53,996 bases of DNA from an uncultured Bacteroidia bacterium (GTDB taxonomy: Bacteria > Bacteroidota > Bacteroidia > J057 > CALLMJ01): contig CALLNY010000007.1 of the NCBI GenBank assembly GCA_938005475.1, positions 1-53,996 on the forward strand. Reading direction: 5' to 3'. Positions 1-8,625 of the stretch are shown piece after piece (position 1 is the first letter of the stretch; the number at the start of each line of letters is the position of its first letter). Made by a program: the position numbers and the translations under genes. Below the pieces are notes generated by a model. That model had not been told where the DNA came from and ran no database searches. It was given only the letters and a program-made list of their open reading frames with translations.

Positions 1-690
1 GCCCGTATAGTAGATGGTTCTCGTTTTACAGAATTTAAACCTGATTATGGTTCTACTTTGGTCACTGGCTACGCAGAAATTTGTGGTTATCCAGTAGGTA
101 TTTTGGGAAATAATGGAGTGCTTTTCTCCGATTCTGCAAATAAAGGAACGCAGTTCATTCAACTTTGTAACCGCCAAAATAGACCGCTTATATTCTTACA
201 AAATATCACCGGATTCATGGTAGGAAAGCAATATGAGCAAGGAGGGATTATTAAGCATGGTGCTAATATGATAAATGCTGTTGCAAATAGTAAAGTACCA
301 GCTTTGACATTGATAGTAGGGTCGTCGTATGGAGCAGGAAATTATGCTATGTGTGGGCGTGCATATAATCCTCGATTTTTGTTTACTTATCCCAATTCCA
401 AGATTGCCGTAATGGGACCGGAGCAACTTGCGGGGGTCATGGAAATCATTCAGAGAGATGCCGCCGCCAAAGCCGGTAAACCTATCGATGAACAACAAAT
501 CCAAATGACCAAAATGATGATAAGCCACCAAGTAGAAAGTGAATCCAACGCTTTTTATGCTACTGGACAACTATGGGACGACGGAATCATAGACCCCCGC
601 GAAACACGAAATTATCTTAGCTTTTGCCTTGCCGCCGTTTATAATGCTCCTTTTGAAGGTACTTCCCAATTTGGTGTTTTTAGAATGTAA
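1..690 (+). CDS. Acyl-CoA carboxylase carboxyltransferase (beta) subunit, methylcrotonyl-CoA type, 3' part
   Basis: The frame is open from the first base, so the N-terminal half lies outside the window; about 229 C-terminal residues are seen. They form the second crotonase-like lobe of a biotin-dependent carboxyltransferase. Visible motifs are [10 protein letters not shown], the segment [23 protein letters not shown] and [12 protein letters not shown]. These patterns fit the methylcrotonyl-CoA carboxylase beta subunit of leucine breakdown better than the propionyl-CoA enzyme. The protein should transfer the carboxyl group from biotin to the acyl-CoA in the cytoplasm, with a biotin-carrying alpha subunit that is not in this window. 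The C-terminus (GVFRM) looks complete. Another acyl-CoA carboxylase beta type cannot be fully excluded from this half. Confidence 0.85.
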   Translation, partial: ARIVDGSRFTEFKPDYGSTLVTGYAEICGYPVGILGNNGVLFSDSANKGTQFIQLCNRQNRPLIFLQNITGFMVGKQYEQGGIIKHGANMINAVANSKVPALTLIVGSSYGAGNYAMCGRAYNPRFLFTYPNSKIAVMGPEQLAGVMEIIQRDAAAKAGKPIDEQQIQMTKMMISHQVESESNAFYATGQLWDDGIIDPRETRNYLSFCLAAVYNAPFEGTSQFGVFRM

Positions 691-704
691 TCCTTAAACT
701 ACTA

Positions 705-742
705 CAAAAAAAGAGGCTATCAAGATAAAGTATAGCCTCTTT
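705..742. terminator. Bidirectional intrinsic terminator between convergent genes
   Basis: An 11-bp perfect stem, AAAGAGGCTAT at 710-720 and ATAGCCTCTTT at 732-742, encloses an 11-nt loop. An A-run at 705-710 gives a U-tract on the minus-strand transcript, so it fits best as terminator of the YceI-like gene. It also lies directly after the plus-strand carboxylase gene, where the U-tract is only three bases. Confidence 0.8.
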
Positions 743-759
743 CCGATAATTAAAGTCAA

Positions 760-1398
760 TTAAGAACTTTTTTCTGTTTTTAATTGGATATCAAAATTGA
801 TTTCATCACGAATTAAATCGTCTTTTTTTCCTTCATACTGTATTCCCCACTCTTTTCGATTGATATTGAAATTGGTAGAAGCTTCAACGCTATTTTCAGA
901 AATATTTATTTTTGCACCAAAAGAGATATTTTTTGTTACATCACGAATGGTAAGATTACCTTCTATTCTATGTGTATTACCGCCGGTGGTATCAGGAGTA
1001 ATTCCCGTAATTTCAAATTTGGCAGTAGGAAATTTTTGAGTATCAAAGAAATCTGGGTCTTTAAGATGTTTTTCTAACTTTTCTTTTCCTTCGCCTGCTT
1101 TTAGGTCGGTCACTTCAATAGTGTTCATATTAAGTACAAAAGAACCACCTGTTAAGTTACCGTCTTTTACAGAAAGTAGACCTTCTTGAATTTTTACAGT
1201 TCCCTCATGTCTACCAGTTCTTTTAGTACCAATCCATTTTACGATAGAAGCTTGAGTATCAATTTTGAACTTGCTTCCTGAAACATCAGTTACTTCTTTT
1301 GCTTCTTTTGTTTCTGCTTTTTGGGCATCGGGAGCTTTAGTACAACTTGCAACGATTAAAAGGCCCGCAATAGATAACCATAAGATATATCTTTTCAT
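760..1398 (-). CDS. YceI-like domain lipoprotein
   Basis: A 212-residue protein with an N-terminal lipoprotein signal (hydrophobic stretch ending IVASC, cysteine near residue 19), a short charged linker and then one YceI-like domain. YceI proteins fold as a lipocalin-like barrel that holds a long isoprenoid or other hydrophobic ligand. Family features seen are VKWIGTKRTGRHEGTVK near the start of the domain, FFDTQKFPTAKFEIT in the middle and EGNLTIRDVTK near the end. It should be anchored in a membrane facing the periplasm. It lies 60 nt behind mreD on the same strand and ahead of a terminator, so it may be the last gene of the purNH-mreBCD transcript or have its own start. The ligand cannot be told. 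Confidence 0.85.
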   Translation of the reverse strand: MKRYILWLSIAGLLIVASCTKAPDAQKAETKEAKEVTDVSGSKFKIDTQASIVKWIGTKRTGRHEGTVKIQEGLLSVKDGNLTGGSFVLNMNTIEVTDLKAGEGKEKLEKHLKDPDFFDTQKFPTAKFEITGITPDTTGGNTHRIEGNLTIRDVTKNISFGAKINISENSVEASTNFNINRKEWGIQYEGKKDDLIRDEINFDIQLKTEKSS

Positions 1399-1458
1399 AT
1401 TAAAAAATTAAAACTCAAAACAACAAAAATTTTATTAAAGTTCAACAATTTGTTGGTA

Positions 1459-1962
1459 TTATCGTTTGTCGGATGTTCGTATAAACAAAGCAAAGATAAT
1501 TAGAATTAGAATATCAGAATAGAAACCTGTCATAAAAAATTTCCAAAAAGTGTTAAGCGAAAAATGTAAATCTGATAAGATATGGTAAATCAAAGCATAA
1601 AGAAAAACCAAAGGAGTAAAATAAGAAACTATCCAACTTAAACTTTGGGTATAAGGTTTGAAGTTAGGCTTTTCAACAGGATTTATTTGCGGGGTAATAA
1701 TATCTATCCACCAACTCCTTATCGTAACTATTAAAGTAGAGGTAAAAGCATGTATGCCTAGTTTTAAGTTTGTAAAGTCTAACAAAAGACCGATTAAAAA
1801 AGCAACGGTAATTAAAATCTTAAAATTCCAGTCGAGAGGTAACAATAAAAGTACCATCACATAAACAAAAGCGTAAGCCATATCAAATAAACTGATAGCA
1901 TTAAAAAAAAATACTTGTAAAAAAATGATGACAACAAAAATAATAATTAAACGAAGAGGCAT
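1459..1962 (-). CDS. mreD: Rod shape-determining protein MreD
   Basis: A 167-residue protein that is almost entirely hydrophobic, with about five membrane segments starting at the first residues. It follows mreC with stop and start overlapping in TAATG, and its size fits MreD, the integral-membrane partner of MreC in the elongasome that guides lateral wall synthesis. MreD sequences are poorly conserved, so the call rests on position, length and topology. The penicillin-binding protein 2 and rodA genes that often follow in Bacteroidota are absent; a YceI-like lipoprotein comes next. Confidence 0.85.
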   Translation of the reverse strand: MPLRLIIIFVVIIFLQVFFFNAISLFDMAYAFVYVMVLLLLPLDWNFKILITVAFLIGLLLDFTNLKLGIHAFTSTLIVTIRSWWIDIITPQINPVEKPNFKPYTQSLSWIVSYFTPLVFLYALIYHILSDLHFSLNTFWKFFMTGFYSDILILIIFALFIRTSDKR

Positions 1963-2828
1963 TATTTAAGTTGATTGATAATCTGGTTTAATTTTTTTAG
2001 TTCTGATTGATGTTTATTTTTTACGATATAAACGTTTTCTAGTTTGAAAAAATCTGTGCTAAGTAATACTAAAATTTCATGAAAACCTTGCCCATCCTTG
2101 GGATCTTTTACATCGATAATTTTACCTATGTGATATCCTTCTGGGAAATAATTACTGTAAGAACTTGTTATGACGGTATCACCGATTTGAACGGGGATAT
2201 GCAAGGGTATATATTCCATATTCACAATTTTAGGGTTGTGGCCTCTCCAATGAATCGTTCCATGTACATTGGTAGATTTAATTTTAGTAGATAAACGAAA
2301 ATGTTTATTTAATAAACTTATTCCGATAGAATAATTTTCGGAGGATTCAATAGTTATCCCGACCACTCCATCCGAGCTGATAACTCCCATTTCTTTTTCT
2401 ATACCATCTTGTTTTCCTTTATTGAGAATAAAAAAATTAAAAGGTTCATGGATAGAATTTTGAACTAATCTTGCAGGGACGAAACTAAAAACGCTAACAG
2501 GGAAAAGGCTATCAGGCAAAAGATTAAAATTACGAGAATAAGGTATTCTGAATCTTGCGGCATTTAGTGCCTGCTGAGTATAGATTAGTTGTTGTTTAAG
2601 TTGAATGTTTTCTTGAAGTAATTTCTCATTTTCTTGAACTAATAAAAAATAGGAACGAATAGCACGATTTTTTTCTTGAAAAAAACCTGCAACAGCAATT
2701 CTGTAAGAGCCATAAACTTCTTTATGAAAATCATTAAAATTAAAAATAAAATACAAAGCAATCCATTGCAAAAAAATAAAATATAAAAAATTATTATATT
2801 TCAGGAATAGCTCAATAAGCCTTTGCAT
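1962..2828 (-). CDS. mreC: Rod shape-determining protein MreC
   Basis: A 288-residue protein with one N-terminal membrane segment (about residues 13-30), a coiled-coil stretch rich in Glu, Gln and Leu (about 60-95), then the periplasmic beta-rich MreC domain. Recognisable parts are the segment GVISSDGVVGI and IHWRGHNPKIVNMEYIPLH, which corresponds to the conserved region where MreC proteins read W.G. It links cytoplasmic MreB to wall synthases through the membrane. It starts 6 nt after mreB and overlaps mreD by one base, so the three are translated as an operon. Confidence 0.93.
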   Translation of the reverse strand: MQRLIELFLKYNNFLYFIFLQWIALYFIFNFNDFHKEVYGSYRIAVAGFFQEKNRAIRSYFLLVQENEKLLQENIQLKQQLIYTQQALNAARFRIPYSRNFNLLPDSLFPVSVFSFVPARLVQNSIHEPFNFFILNKGKQDGIEKEMGVISSDGVVGITIESSENYSIGISLLNKHFRLSTKIKSTNVHGTIHWRGHNPKIVNMEYIPLHIPVQIGDTVITSSYSNYFPEGYHIGKIIDVKDPKDGQGFHEILVLLSTDFFKLENVYIVKNKHQSELKKLNQIINQLK

Positions 2829-2834
2829 ATAGGA

Positions 2835-3857
2835 TTAAGTCATAAGGAATTTAAATTTTTCTATATTTTTTAGGGCTATTCCAGTACCTTTGACCACGGC
2901 TTCGAGAGGGTCTTTTGCGACGTGAACGGGGAGTTTCGTTTTTTCGGAAAGCCTTTTATCAAGGCCTCTCAATAATGCTCCACCTCCGGTTAAGTAGATA
3001 CCCCTTTCATAAATATCTGCAGAGAGCTCTGGCGGGGTGAGTTCTAATGCCCGTAAGACGGCTTCTTCTATTTTAATAATAGATTTATTCAAAGCATGGG
3101 CAATTTCTTTGTAGGAGATAGTAATGGTTTTAGGTATACCACTCATCAAATCTTTTCCTTTTACTTCCATCGGTTGAGGTGGATTATCTAACTCTGGAAT
3201 AGCGGCTCCAACATTAATCTTGATTTGCTCTGCGGTTCTTTCGCCAATCGTTAAATTATGCTGACGGCGCATGTAATCTAAAATATCGGTATTTAATACA
3301 TCTCCCGCAAAACGAATGGACTGGTCACATACTATCCCAGCTAAAGCAATTACTGCAATTTCAGTAGTACCTCCACCAATATCTACAATCATATTACCGA
3401 CGGGCTGGTCTACATCTATACCTATGCCAATAGCTGCTGCCATAGGTTCATGAATCAAATAAACTTCCTTAGCTCCGGCATGCTCTGCAGAATCCTTTAC
3501 CGCTCTTTTCTCTACCTCCGTGATACCTGATGGAATACATATTACCATTCTATAACTCGGCGTAATCAAACGACTTTTCCTTGGTAATAGCTTAATAAAT
3601 TCACGTATCATATGTTCTGCAACGGTAAAATCTGCAATCACACCATCTCGTAAAGGGCGTATAGTTTTTATATTTTCGTGCGTACGTTCATGCATAAGTA
3701 AAGCCTGTGTCCCGACTGCAATTACTTTACCCGTTTTTCTATCTAAAGCAACAATAGATGGCTCATTGATAACAATTTCATCGTTATACATGATAAGCGT
3801 ATTCGCTGTTCCTAAATCTATTGCTATTTCGCTTGTGAATATATCAAATAATCCCAT
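2835..3857 (-). CDS. mreB: Rod shape-determining protein MreB (bacterial actin)
   Basis: A 340-residue actin-fold ATPase of normal MreB length. Phosphate-1 motif IAIDLGTANTLIMYNDE lies at the start, phosphate-2 motif MIVDIGGGTTEIAVI in the middle, and the adenosine motif YLTGGGALLRGLD near the end. MreB filaments move along the inner membrane and position the elongation machinery. The gene begins 11 nt after the PurN-PurH fusion gene and is followed by mreC and mreD, so it is probably transcribed from the promoter ahead of the purine gene. The purH-mreB linkage is common in Bacteroidota. Confidence 0.97.
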   Translation of the reverse strand: MGLFDIFTSEIAIDLGTANTLIMYNDEIVINEPSIVALDRKTGKVIAVGTQALLMHERTHENIKTIRPLRDGVIADFTVAEHMIREFIKLLPRKSRLITPSYRMVICIPSGITEVEKRAVKDSAEHAGAKEVYLIHEPMAAAIGIGIDVDQPVGNMIVDIGGGTTEIAVIALAGIVCDQSIRFAGDVLNTDILDYMRRQHNLTIGERTAEQIKINVGAAIPELDNPPQPMEVKGKDLMSGIPKTITISYKEIAHALNKSIIKIEEAVLRALELTPPELSADIYERGIYLTGGGALLRGLDKRLSEKTKLPVHVAKDPLEAVVKGTGIALKNIEKFKFLMT

Positions 3858-3868
3858 TTTTCAGTTTT

Positions 3869-5944
3869 TTAATGTTTAAAGTGTCTTATACCAGTAAAAA
3901 CCATTTTCATTTGCTTTTCATTACAAAAAGCTATGGAGTCTTTATCCCGAATAGAGCCGCCAGGCTGTACTATCGTTTGAATTCCATTTTCATAACAAAG
4001 CTTCACCGCATCATCAAAAGGGAAAAAAGCATCAGAAGCTAAAACCGCCCCTTGCGTTTCAAATCCTTTCTCTTTACATTTTTGTATTGCTTGTTTTAGA
4101 GCATCAATTCGGGAGGTCTGCCCCATTCCGCTTCCTATCATTTGTTTATCCTTAACAATCGCAATAGCATTGGATTTCAAGTGTTTCACACAGGTCTCAG
4201 CAAATTGTAAATCTATTATCTCTTTATCAGAAGGTCTTTTTTCTGTAACAAAGTTATAATCTGTTTGGTAAGCAATACTATCAACATCTTGAATAAGCAA
4301 TCCATTCACACATGTTCTAACCGTTCTATCAGGTAGTGCAAGGTCATGAAGTTTTAAGATAATACGTTTAGGATTTTGCGTTACAAGTTCTTTTGCTTCT
4401 TGGGTATAATCGGTAGCAATCAATACCTCAAAGAATATATCATTTATAGCTTTAGCGGTATCCATGTCTAATGTATCATTAAAAATGATAATACCACCAA
4501 AAGCGGAGGTAGGGTCGCAGGATAATGCGGTTTTCCAAGCTTCAAACACAGTGGAGCGTGTAGCAATACCACAAGGATTAGTATGTTTTATGATAGCACA
4601 AGTAGTTTTAGGGAAATCTGTTATAATTCTTAATGCAGCATCAATATCTAAAAAATTATTATAAGAAAGTTCCTTCCCGCTAATTTTAGTAAATATTTTA
4701 TTATAATCTCCTATGAATTGGGCTTTTTGGTGTGGATTTTCTCCGTAACGTAAGGTAGTCTCTCCAACTAAATAGTTGCTGATGAGTAAATCATATTGAT
4801 AGGTAACCTGAAATGCAGAAACCGCTAATTTTTTTCGTAGTTCATAACTAATAAAAACATCTTTTTGGTAGGATTGTAAAAAAGTATCATAAAACTGTAC
4901 AGAGGGGATAATTACAACATCTTGAAAATTTTTGGCGGCGGCACGTATGAGTGAAACTCCACCAATATCAATAAGTTCAATCATTTTTTCAAAAGATAGT
5001 CCTTCTATTAACCCTTTTTCAAATGGATATAAATCTACAATAACCAGATCAAAAGTATTGATTTGATGGTTTTGAAGGTCTTGGAGATGTAATGCATCGT
5101 CTCTTTTAGCAAGTATTGCTCCAAATACTTTGGGATGTAAAGTTTTGACCCTCCCCCCTAAAATAGAAGGATAATTGGTTACTTGTGCAATATCTGTACA
5201 ATCATAACCTAGCGAACGAATAAAATTTGCTGTCCCCCCAGAAGCATATAAGGATACATTACGAGACTTTAATTCGTGGATAATAGTATCTAAACCTGTT
5301 TTGTCGTACACGGATATAAAAGCTTTTTTTATGTCAATAGATTTCATGTGATTTTCTTTTTGTTGGGATAATATAAAATGTTCAATAATTCTTGGATAAA
5401 AATGATGCTCTAATTTCAAAATTTGTTTTTGAAGCTCCTCAGGGCTATTGGTTGTTACAGGAACTATTTTCTGGAATAAAATTTCGCCTTTATCGTATTC
5501 TTCATTAACTAAATGAACGGTTAAACCAGAATATGTTTCATGATTAGTAATAACAGCTTGATGTACATGTATTCCATACATACCTTTTCCACCATATTGA
5601 GGTAAAAGAGAAGGATGAATGTTTAAAATTTTATTAGGATAAGCCTGAATGATTTCCACAGGAACTAATTTTAAATAACCTGCAAGGATAATATAATCAA
5701 TTTTATCATTTTGCAATAACTTTAATATAGTTTGAGGGATTTTACGAGTGGATTTATCTAAAAAGATAGATTTTAATTCAGGATATAAAGTTTGATATTT
5801 ATGGGCAAGGGATAATATTTTAGCATCATGGTGGTCAGAAATAATATTTACAACGGAAATAAATGGATGAGCAGAGAAGTATTGCAATATTGCTTCTGCA
5901 TTACTTCCAGTGCCTGACCCCCAAATAGATAATCTTATTTTCAA
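3869..5944 (-). CDS. PurN-PurH fusion: GAR formyltransferase joined to AICAR formyltransferase/IMP cyclohydrolase
   Basis: A 691-residue trifunctional purine enzyme. Residues 1 to about 190 are PurN: SIWGSGTGSNAEAI at the start, ILNIHPSLLP with the catalytic Asn and His, and YDKGEILFQ with the catalytic Asp. From residue 200 (MKSIDIKKAFISVYDKTGL) it is PurH: the IMP cyclohydrolase part includes GGRVKTLHPKVFGAILA and the AICAR transformylase part includes IIKHTNPCGIA. Both formyl transfers use 10-formyltetrahydrofolate. The reading frame runs through the join, a short linker rich in Gln, Lys and Glu, without a stop. The Met at base 5347 coincides with the usual PurH start, so internal initiation could also yield free PurH. 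First gene of the block leading into mreBCD. Confidence 0.93.
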   Translation of the reverse strand: MKIRLSIWGSGTGSNAEAILQYFSAHPFISVVNIISDHHDAKILSLAHKYQTLYPELKSIFLDKSTRKIPQTILKLLQNDKIDYIILAGYLKLVPVEIIQAYPNKILNIHPSLLPQYGGKGMYGIHVHQAVITNHETYSGLTVHLVNEEYDKGEILFQKIVPVTTNSPEELQKQILKLEHHFYPRIIEHFILSQQKENHMKSIDIKKAFISVYDKTGLDTIIHELKSRNVSLYASGGTANFIRSLGYDCTDIAQVTNYPSILGGRVKTLHPKVFGAILAKRDDALHLQDLQNHQINTFDLVIVDLYPFEKGLIEGLSFEKMIELIDIGGVSLIRAAAKNFQDVVIIPSVQFYDTFLQSYQKDVFISYELRKKLAVSAFQVTYQYDLLISNYLVGETTLRYGENPHQKAQFIGDYNKIFTKISGKELSYNNFLDIDAALRIITDFPKTTCAIIKHTNPCGIATRSTVFEAWKTALSCDPTSAFGGIIIFNDTLDMDTAKAINDIFFEVLIATDYTQEAKELVTQNPKRIILKLHDLALPDRTVRTCVNGLLIQDVDSIAYQTDYNFVTEKRPSDKEIIDLQFAETCVKHLKSNAIAIVKDKQMIGSGMGQTSRIDALKQAIQKCKEKGFETQGAVLASDAFFPFDDAVKLCYENGIQTIVQPGGSIRDKDSIAFCNEKQMKMVFTGIRHFKH

Positions 5945-5964
5945 ATGTTCGTAAAAATGTCGTG

Positions 5965-5972
5965 CAAAATTA
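5965..5972 (-). promoter_or_regulatory. -7 element ahead of the purN-purH/mreBCD operon
   Basis: Read on the minus strand this is TAATTTTG, an exact match to the Bacteroidota -7 box TAnnTTTG, 20 nt upstream of the start codon. No TTG is found at the expected -33 spacing, so only half the promoter is supported. It shares the 150-bp divergent region with fadJ. Confidence 0.55.
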
Positions 5973-6047
5973 CTCTAATTATTAAAATATTAAACGATGT
6001 TCAAAAATATTTTTTATTAGGATTTATAGGAAAACGGAATAAGTTTA

Positions 6048-6078
6048 TTGTTCAAGTAAATCTTTTTTTCTAATTTTG
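6048..6078 (+). promoter_or_regulatory. Complete vegetative promoter of the FadJ-type gene
   Basis: TTG at 6048-6050, a 20-nt spacer, then TAATTTTG at 6071-6078: both elements of the Bacteroidota sigma consensus. The start codon lies 17 nt beyond the -7 box, predicting a leader of about 10 nt. Confidence 0.75.
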
Positions 6079-6094
6079 CTCGATTTTAAAACCC

Positions 6095-8209
6095 ATGTTA
6101 GACTTTCATATTGAAGAAGAAATTGCCATTATTAGCTTTAATCAGAGTGGTAGTACTAATGTTATAAACCAAGAGACTATGAAAGCTTTTGGTGAAAAAG
6201 TGGTAGAAATCAAAGATTTATCTAGTATAAAAGGGATTATTCTGACTTCCTCTAAAAAAGATTTTATGGCGGGAGCCGATTTAAACATGATTATTCATTT
6301 GAAGACGGCTCAAGAAGTTATGGATTTAACTTTACAGTTACATCAACTTTTAAGGGGACTTGAGACCTGTGGAAAGCCTGTGGTAGCGGCTATCAACGGA
6401 ACGGCTCTTGGGGGGGGATATGAAATTTGTTTAGCTTGTCATTATAGAATTGCAGTGAATAATCCCAAAATAGAAATTGGGTTACCTGAAGTAATGTTAG
6501 GTTTGTTACCGGGGGGTGGTGGTACGCAAAGATTGCCACGTATGATAGGTATTCAAGCCGCTTTACAGTTTATTTTGGAAGGGAAAAGAGTAAGGCCCCA
6601 AGAAGCCAAAGCATTAGGGTTAGTCAATCAATTAGTGGAAAATCCTGATGAGCTTATTCCAGCGGCTAAAAAATGGATATTAGAAGTAGGTACGAAACAA
6701 CAACCATGGGACGTCAAAGGCTTTAAAATCCCTGGTGGCTCAGTGATGAGTAAAGAAGGGGCTATGATTTTCACCGCAGGTGCGGCTTTACTTCGTAAAA
6801 AAACCTATGGCAACTACCCTGCTACGCAAGCTATTATGTCTTGTATTTATGAAGGGCTACAATTACCTTTTGACCGAGCCTTAACCGTAGAAGCACGTTA
6901 TTTCACAAAATGCGTGCTCTCCAAAGAAAGTAAACATATGATACGAACTCTATGGTTTACGAAAAATGCGGCAGATAGAGGAGAAGCACGTCCTAAAAAT
7001 ATACCATCGAAAGAGATCCAGAAAATTGGAGTATTAGGTGCCGGTATGATGGGGGCTGGCATCGCTTACGTATCTGCTAATGCTGGCATCCCAGTCATTT
7101 TAAAAGATATTACCAAAGAACGTGCAGAACTCGGTAAACAATATTCTGTTAATATTTTAGATAAAAAACTAAAAAATGGTTTTATCACAAAAGAAAAATA
7201 TCAAGAAATTTTAGATAGAATTATTACGACTGAAAACCCTAATGATTTAGCAGGTTGTGACCTAATTATAGAGGCAGTTTTTGAAGATAGAGCTTTAAAA
7301 GCCAAAGTAACACAAGAAAGCGAAGCGGTGAATAACGATGAGTGCATTTTTGCCTCCAATACTTCCACATTACCCATTACAGGTTTAGCTGAAGCCAGCC
7401 AAAGACCTGAGAACTTTATTGGGTTACATTTCTTTTCACCAGTTGATAAGATGCCCTTAGTAGAAATAATTATGGGCAAACAAACAGGTGAAAAAGCATT
7501 AGCTTACAGTATTGATTACATCAAAAAAATCAAGAAAACCCCCATTGTAGTCAATGATGGAAGAGGATTTTTTACTTCTCGGGTATTTGCAACCTATGTA
7601 AAAGAAGGAATAGCATTACTAGCAGAGGGAGTTCCTGCTTCCATGATAGAAAATGCTGGTAAAGCAGCAGGAATGCCTGTGGCTCCGTTAGCTTTAGCCG
7701 ATGAAGTTTCTATTGAACTACTATATCATATTGTCAACCAAACTGAAAAAGATTTGGGAATAAAAATTACAGACCCTGCCGCAGAACTTGGTAGATTATT
7801 CGTAGAAAAATTAGGAAGACTAGGCAAAAAAAATAAGAAAGGTTTCTATGATTATCCTGAAGGAGGAAAAAAGAAATTATGGGAGGGGCTTAGCGAATAC
7901 TACCCCGTTAAACCCGATGCACCTGATTACGAAACTTGTAAGATGCGTCTTCTTTATGTTCAATCCATCGAAGCTGTTAAATGTTTAGAAGAAAATATTT
8001 TAACGAGACCAGAAGATGGCGATATTGGCAGTATTTTAGGTTGGGGATTTGCTCCTTTTACGGGAGGTGTTTTTTCTTTTATTGAATACGTAGGATTCGA
8101 TATCTTCATCCAAAACTGCCAGGTACTAGAAAAACGCTTCGGAGAACGATTCAAAGTTCCCCCATTATTGTTAAAAATGCAGAAAGAAGGAAAAACCTTT
8201 TATTCTTAA
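6095..8209 (+). CDS. fadJ: Fatty acid oxidation protein: enoyl-CoA hydratase / 3-hydroxyacyl-CoA dehydrogenase
   Basis: A 704-residue bifunctional beta-oxidation protein of normal FadJ/FadB alpha-subunit length. The N-terminal crotonase domain (about 1-190) has the oxyanion-hole segment AGADLNMI and both catalytic glutamates, in GGGYEICLA and IGLPEVMLGLLPGGGG. The central NAD-binding domain (from about 310) has IGVLGAGMMGAGIAY, and the dehydrogenase signature GLHFFSPVDKMPLVEII carries the catalytic His near residue 445. The C-terminal helical dehydrogenase domains follow. It hydrates trans-2-enoyl-CoA and oxidises the 3-hydroxyacyl-CoA. No thiolase or acyl-CoA dehydrogenase gene is adjacent. 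It could be named FadB or FadJ. Confidence 0.93.
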   Translation: MLDFHIEEEIAIISFNQSGSTNVINQETMKAFGEKVVEIKDLSSIKGIILTSSKKDFMAGADLNMIIHLKTAQEVMDLTLQLHQLLRGLETCGKPVVAAINGTALGGGYEICLACHYRIAVNNPKIEIGLPEVMLGLLPGGGGTQRLPRMIGIQAALQFILEGKRVRPQEAKALGLVNQLVENPDELIPAAKKWILEVGTKQQPWDVKGFKIPGGSVMSKEGAMIFTAGAALLRKKTYGNYPATQAIMSCIYEGLQLPFDRALTVEARYFTKCVLSKESKHMIRTLWFTKNAADRGEARPKNIPSKEIQKIGVLGAGMMGAGIAYVSANAGIPVILKDITKERAELGKQYSVNILDKKLKNGFITKEKYQEILDRIITTENPNDLAGCDLIIEAVFEDRALKAKVTQESEAVNNDECIFASNTSTLPITGLAEASQRPENFIGLHFFSPVDKMPLVEIIMGKQTGEKALAYSIDYIKKIKKTPIVVNDGRGFFTSRVFATYVKEGIALLAEGVPASMIENAGKAAGMPVAPLALADEVSIELLYHIVNQTEKDLGIKITDPAAELGRLFVEKLGRLGKKNKKGFYDYPEGGKKKLWEGLSEYYPVKPDAPDYETCKMRLLYVQSIEAVKCLEENILTRPEDGDIGSILGWGFAPFTGGVFSFIEYVGFDIFIQNCQVLEKRFGERFKVPPLLLKMQKEGKTFYS

Positions 8210-8217
8210 AAATTTTT

Positions 8218-8400
8218 GTGAGAACTCAAAAAGATTGGCTTCTAAACTGGGCTGTAAAGAAATTATTACCATTTTTTTATATGCTTGGGCCTCCGAACAC
8301 TATTGATGAAATTCATATTTTAAATCCAAAATTAAAATACCTTAAAAATATTGAAAAAAACGCAGTTATTAGAGCGGGTATAACAGAAGCAATATCATAA
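8218..8400 (+). CDS. Doubtful small ORF or gene remnant after fadJ
   Basis: A possible 60-residue product starting at GTG, 8 nt after the fadJ stop, with no match I recognise. A second open stretch in frame with the next gene (8485-8625) has no signal of its own. The interval 8210-8625 may hold a decayed gene, or simply be a 416-bp intergenic region. No hairpin, RNA gene or clear promoter is seen in it. Confidence 0.2.
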   Translation: MRTQKDWLLNWAVKKLLPFFYMLGPPNTIDEIHILNPKLKYLKNIEKNAVIRAGITEAIS

Positions 8401-8625
8401 GTTAAGACCCATTCAATTGTAAATCCCTGTCTCTTGAAGAAAATATATTGATTGCTAAAATAATGGCATTTGCGAGGATTATAAATGACAAAATTACAAC
8501 AAAAGAAAAAAATTTTTTTAATTTACCAAAATAATGATAACAAGATTCATAAAGGTCTGCAAAGGGAGCTACGAAAAATTTATCAAGGAAAACCTCTCAG
8601 TGAGTTCAATCATTCAAACCGAATT

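Noticed and set aside
196-570. Minus-strand open frame inside the carboxylase gene
   Set aside because: It is overlapped fully by a well-conserved plus-strand gene and has no recognisable content.
8485-8625. N-terminal extension of the barrel-like protein
   Set aside because: It would bury the signal peptide that starts at 8626 behind 47 polar residues.
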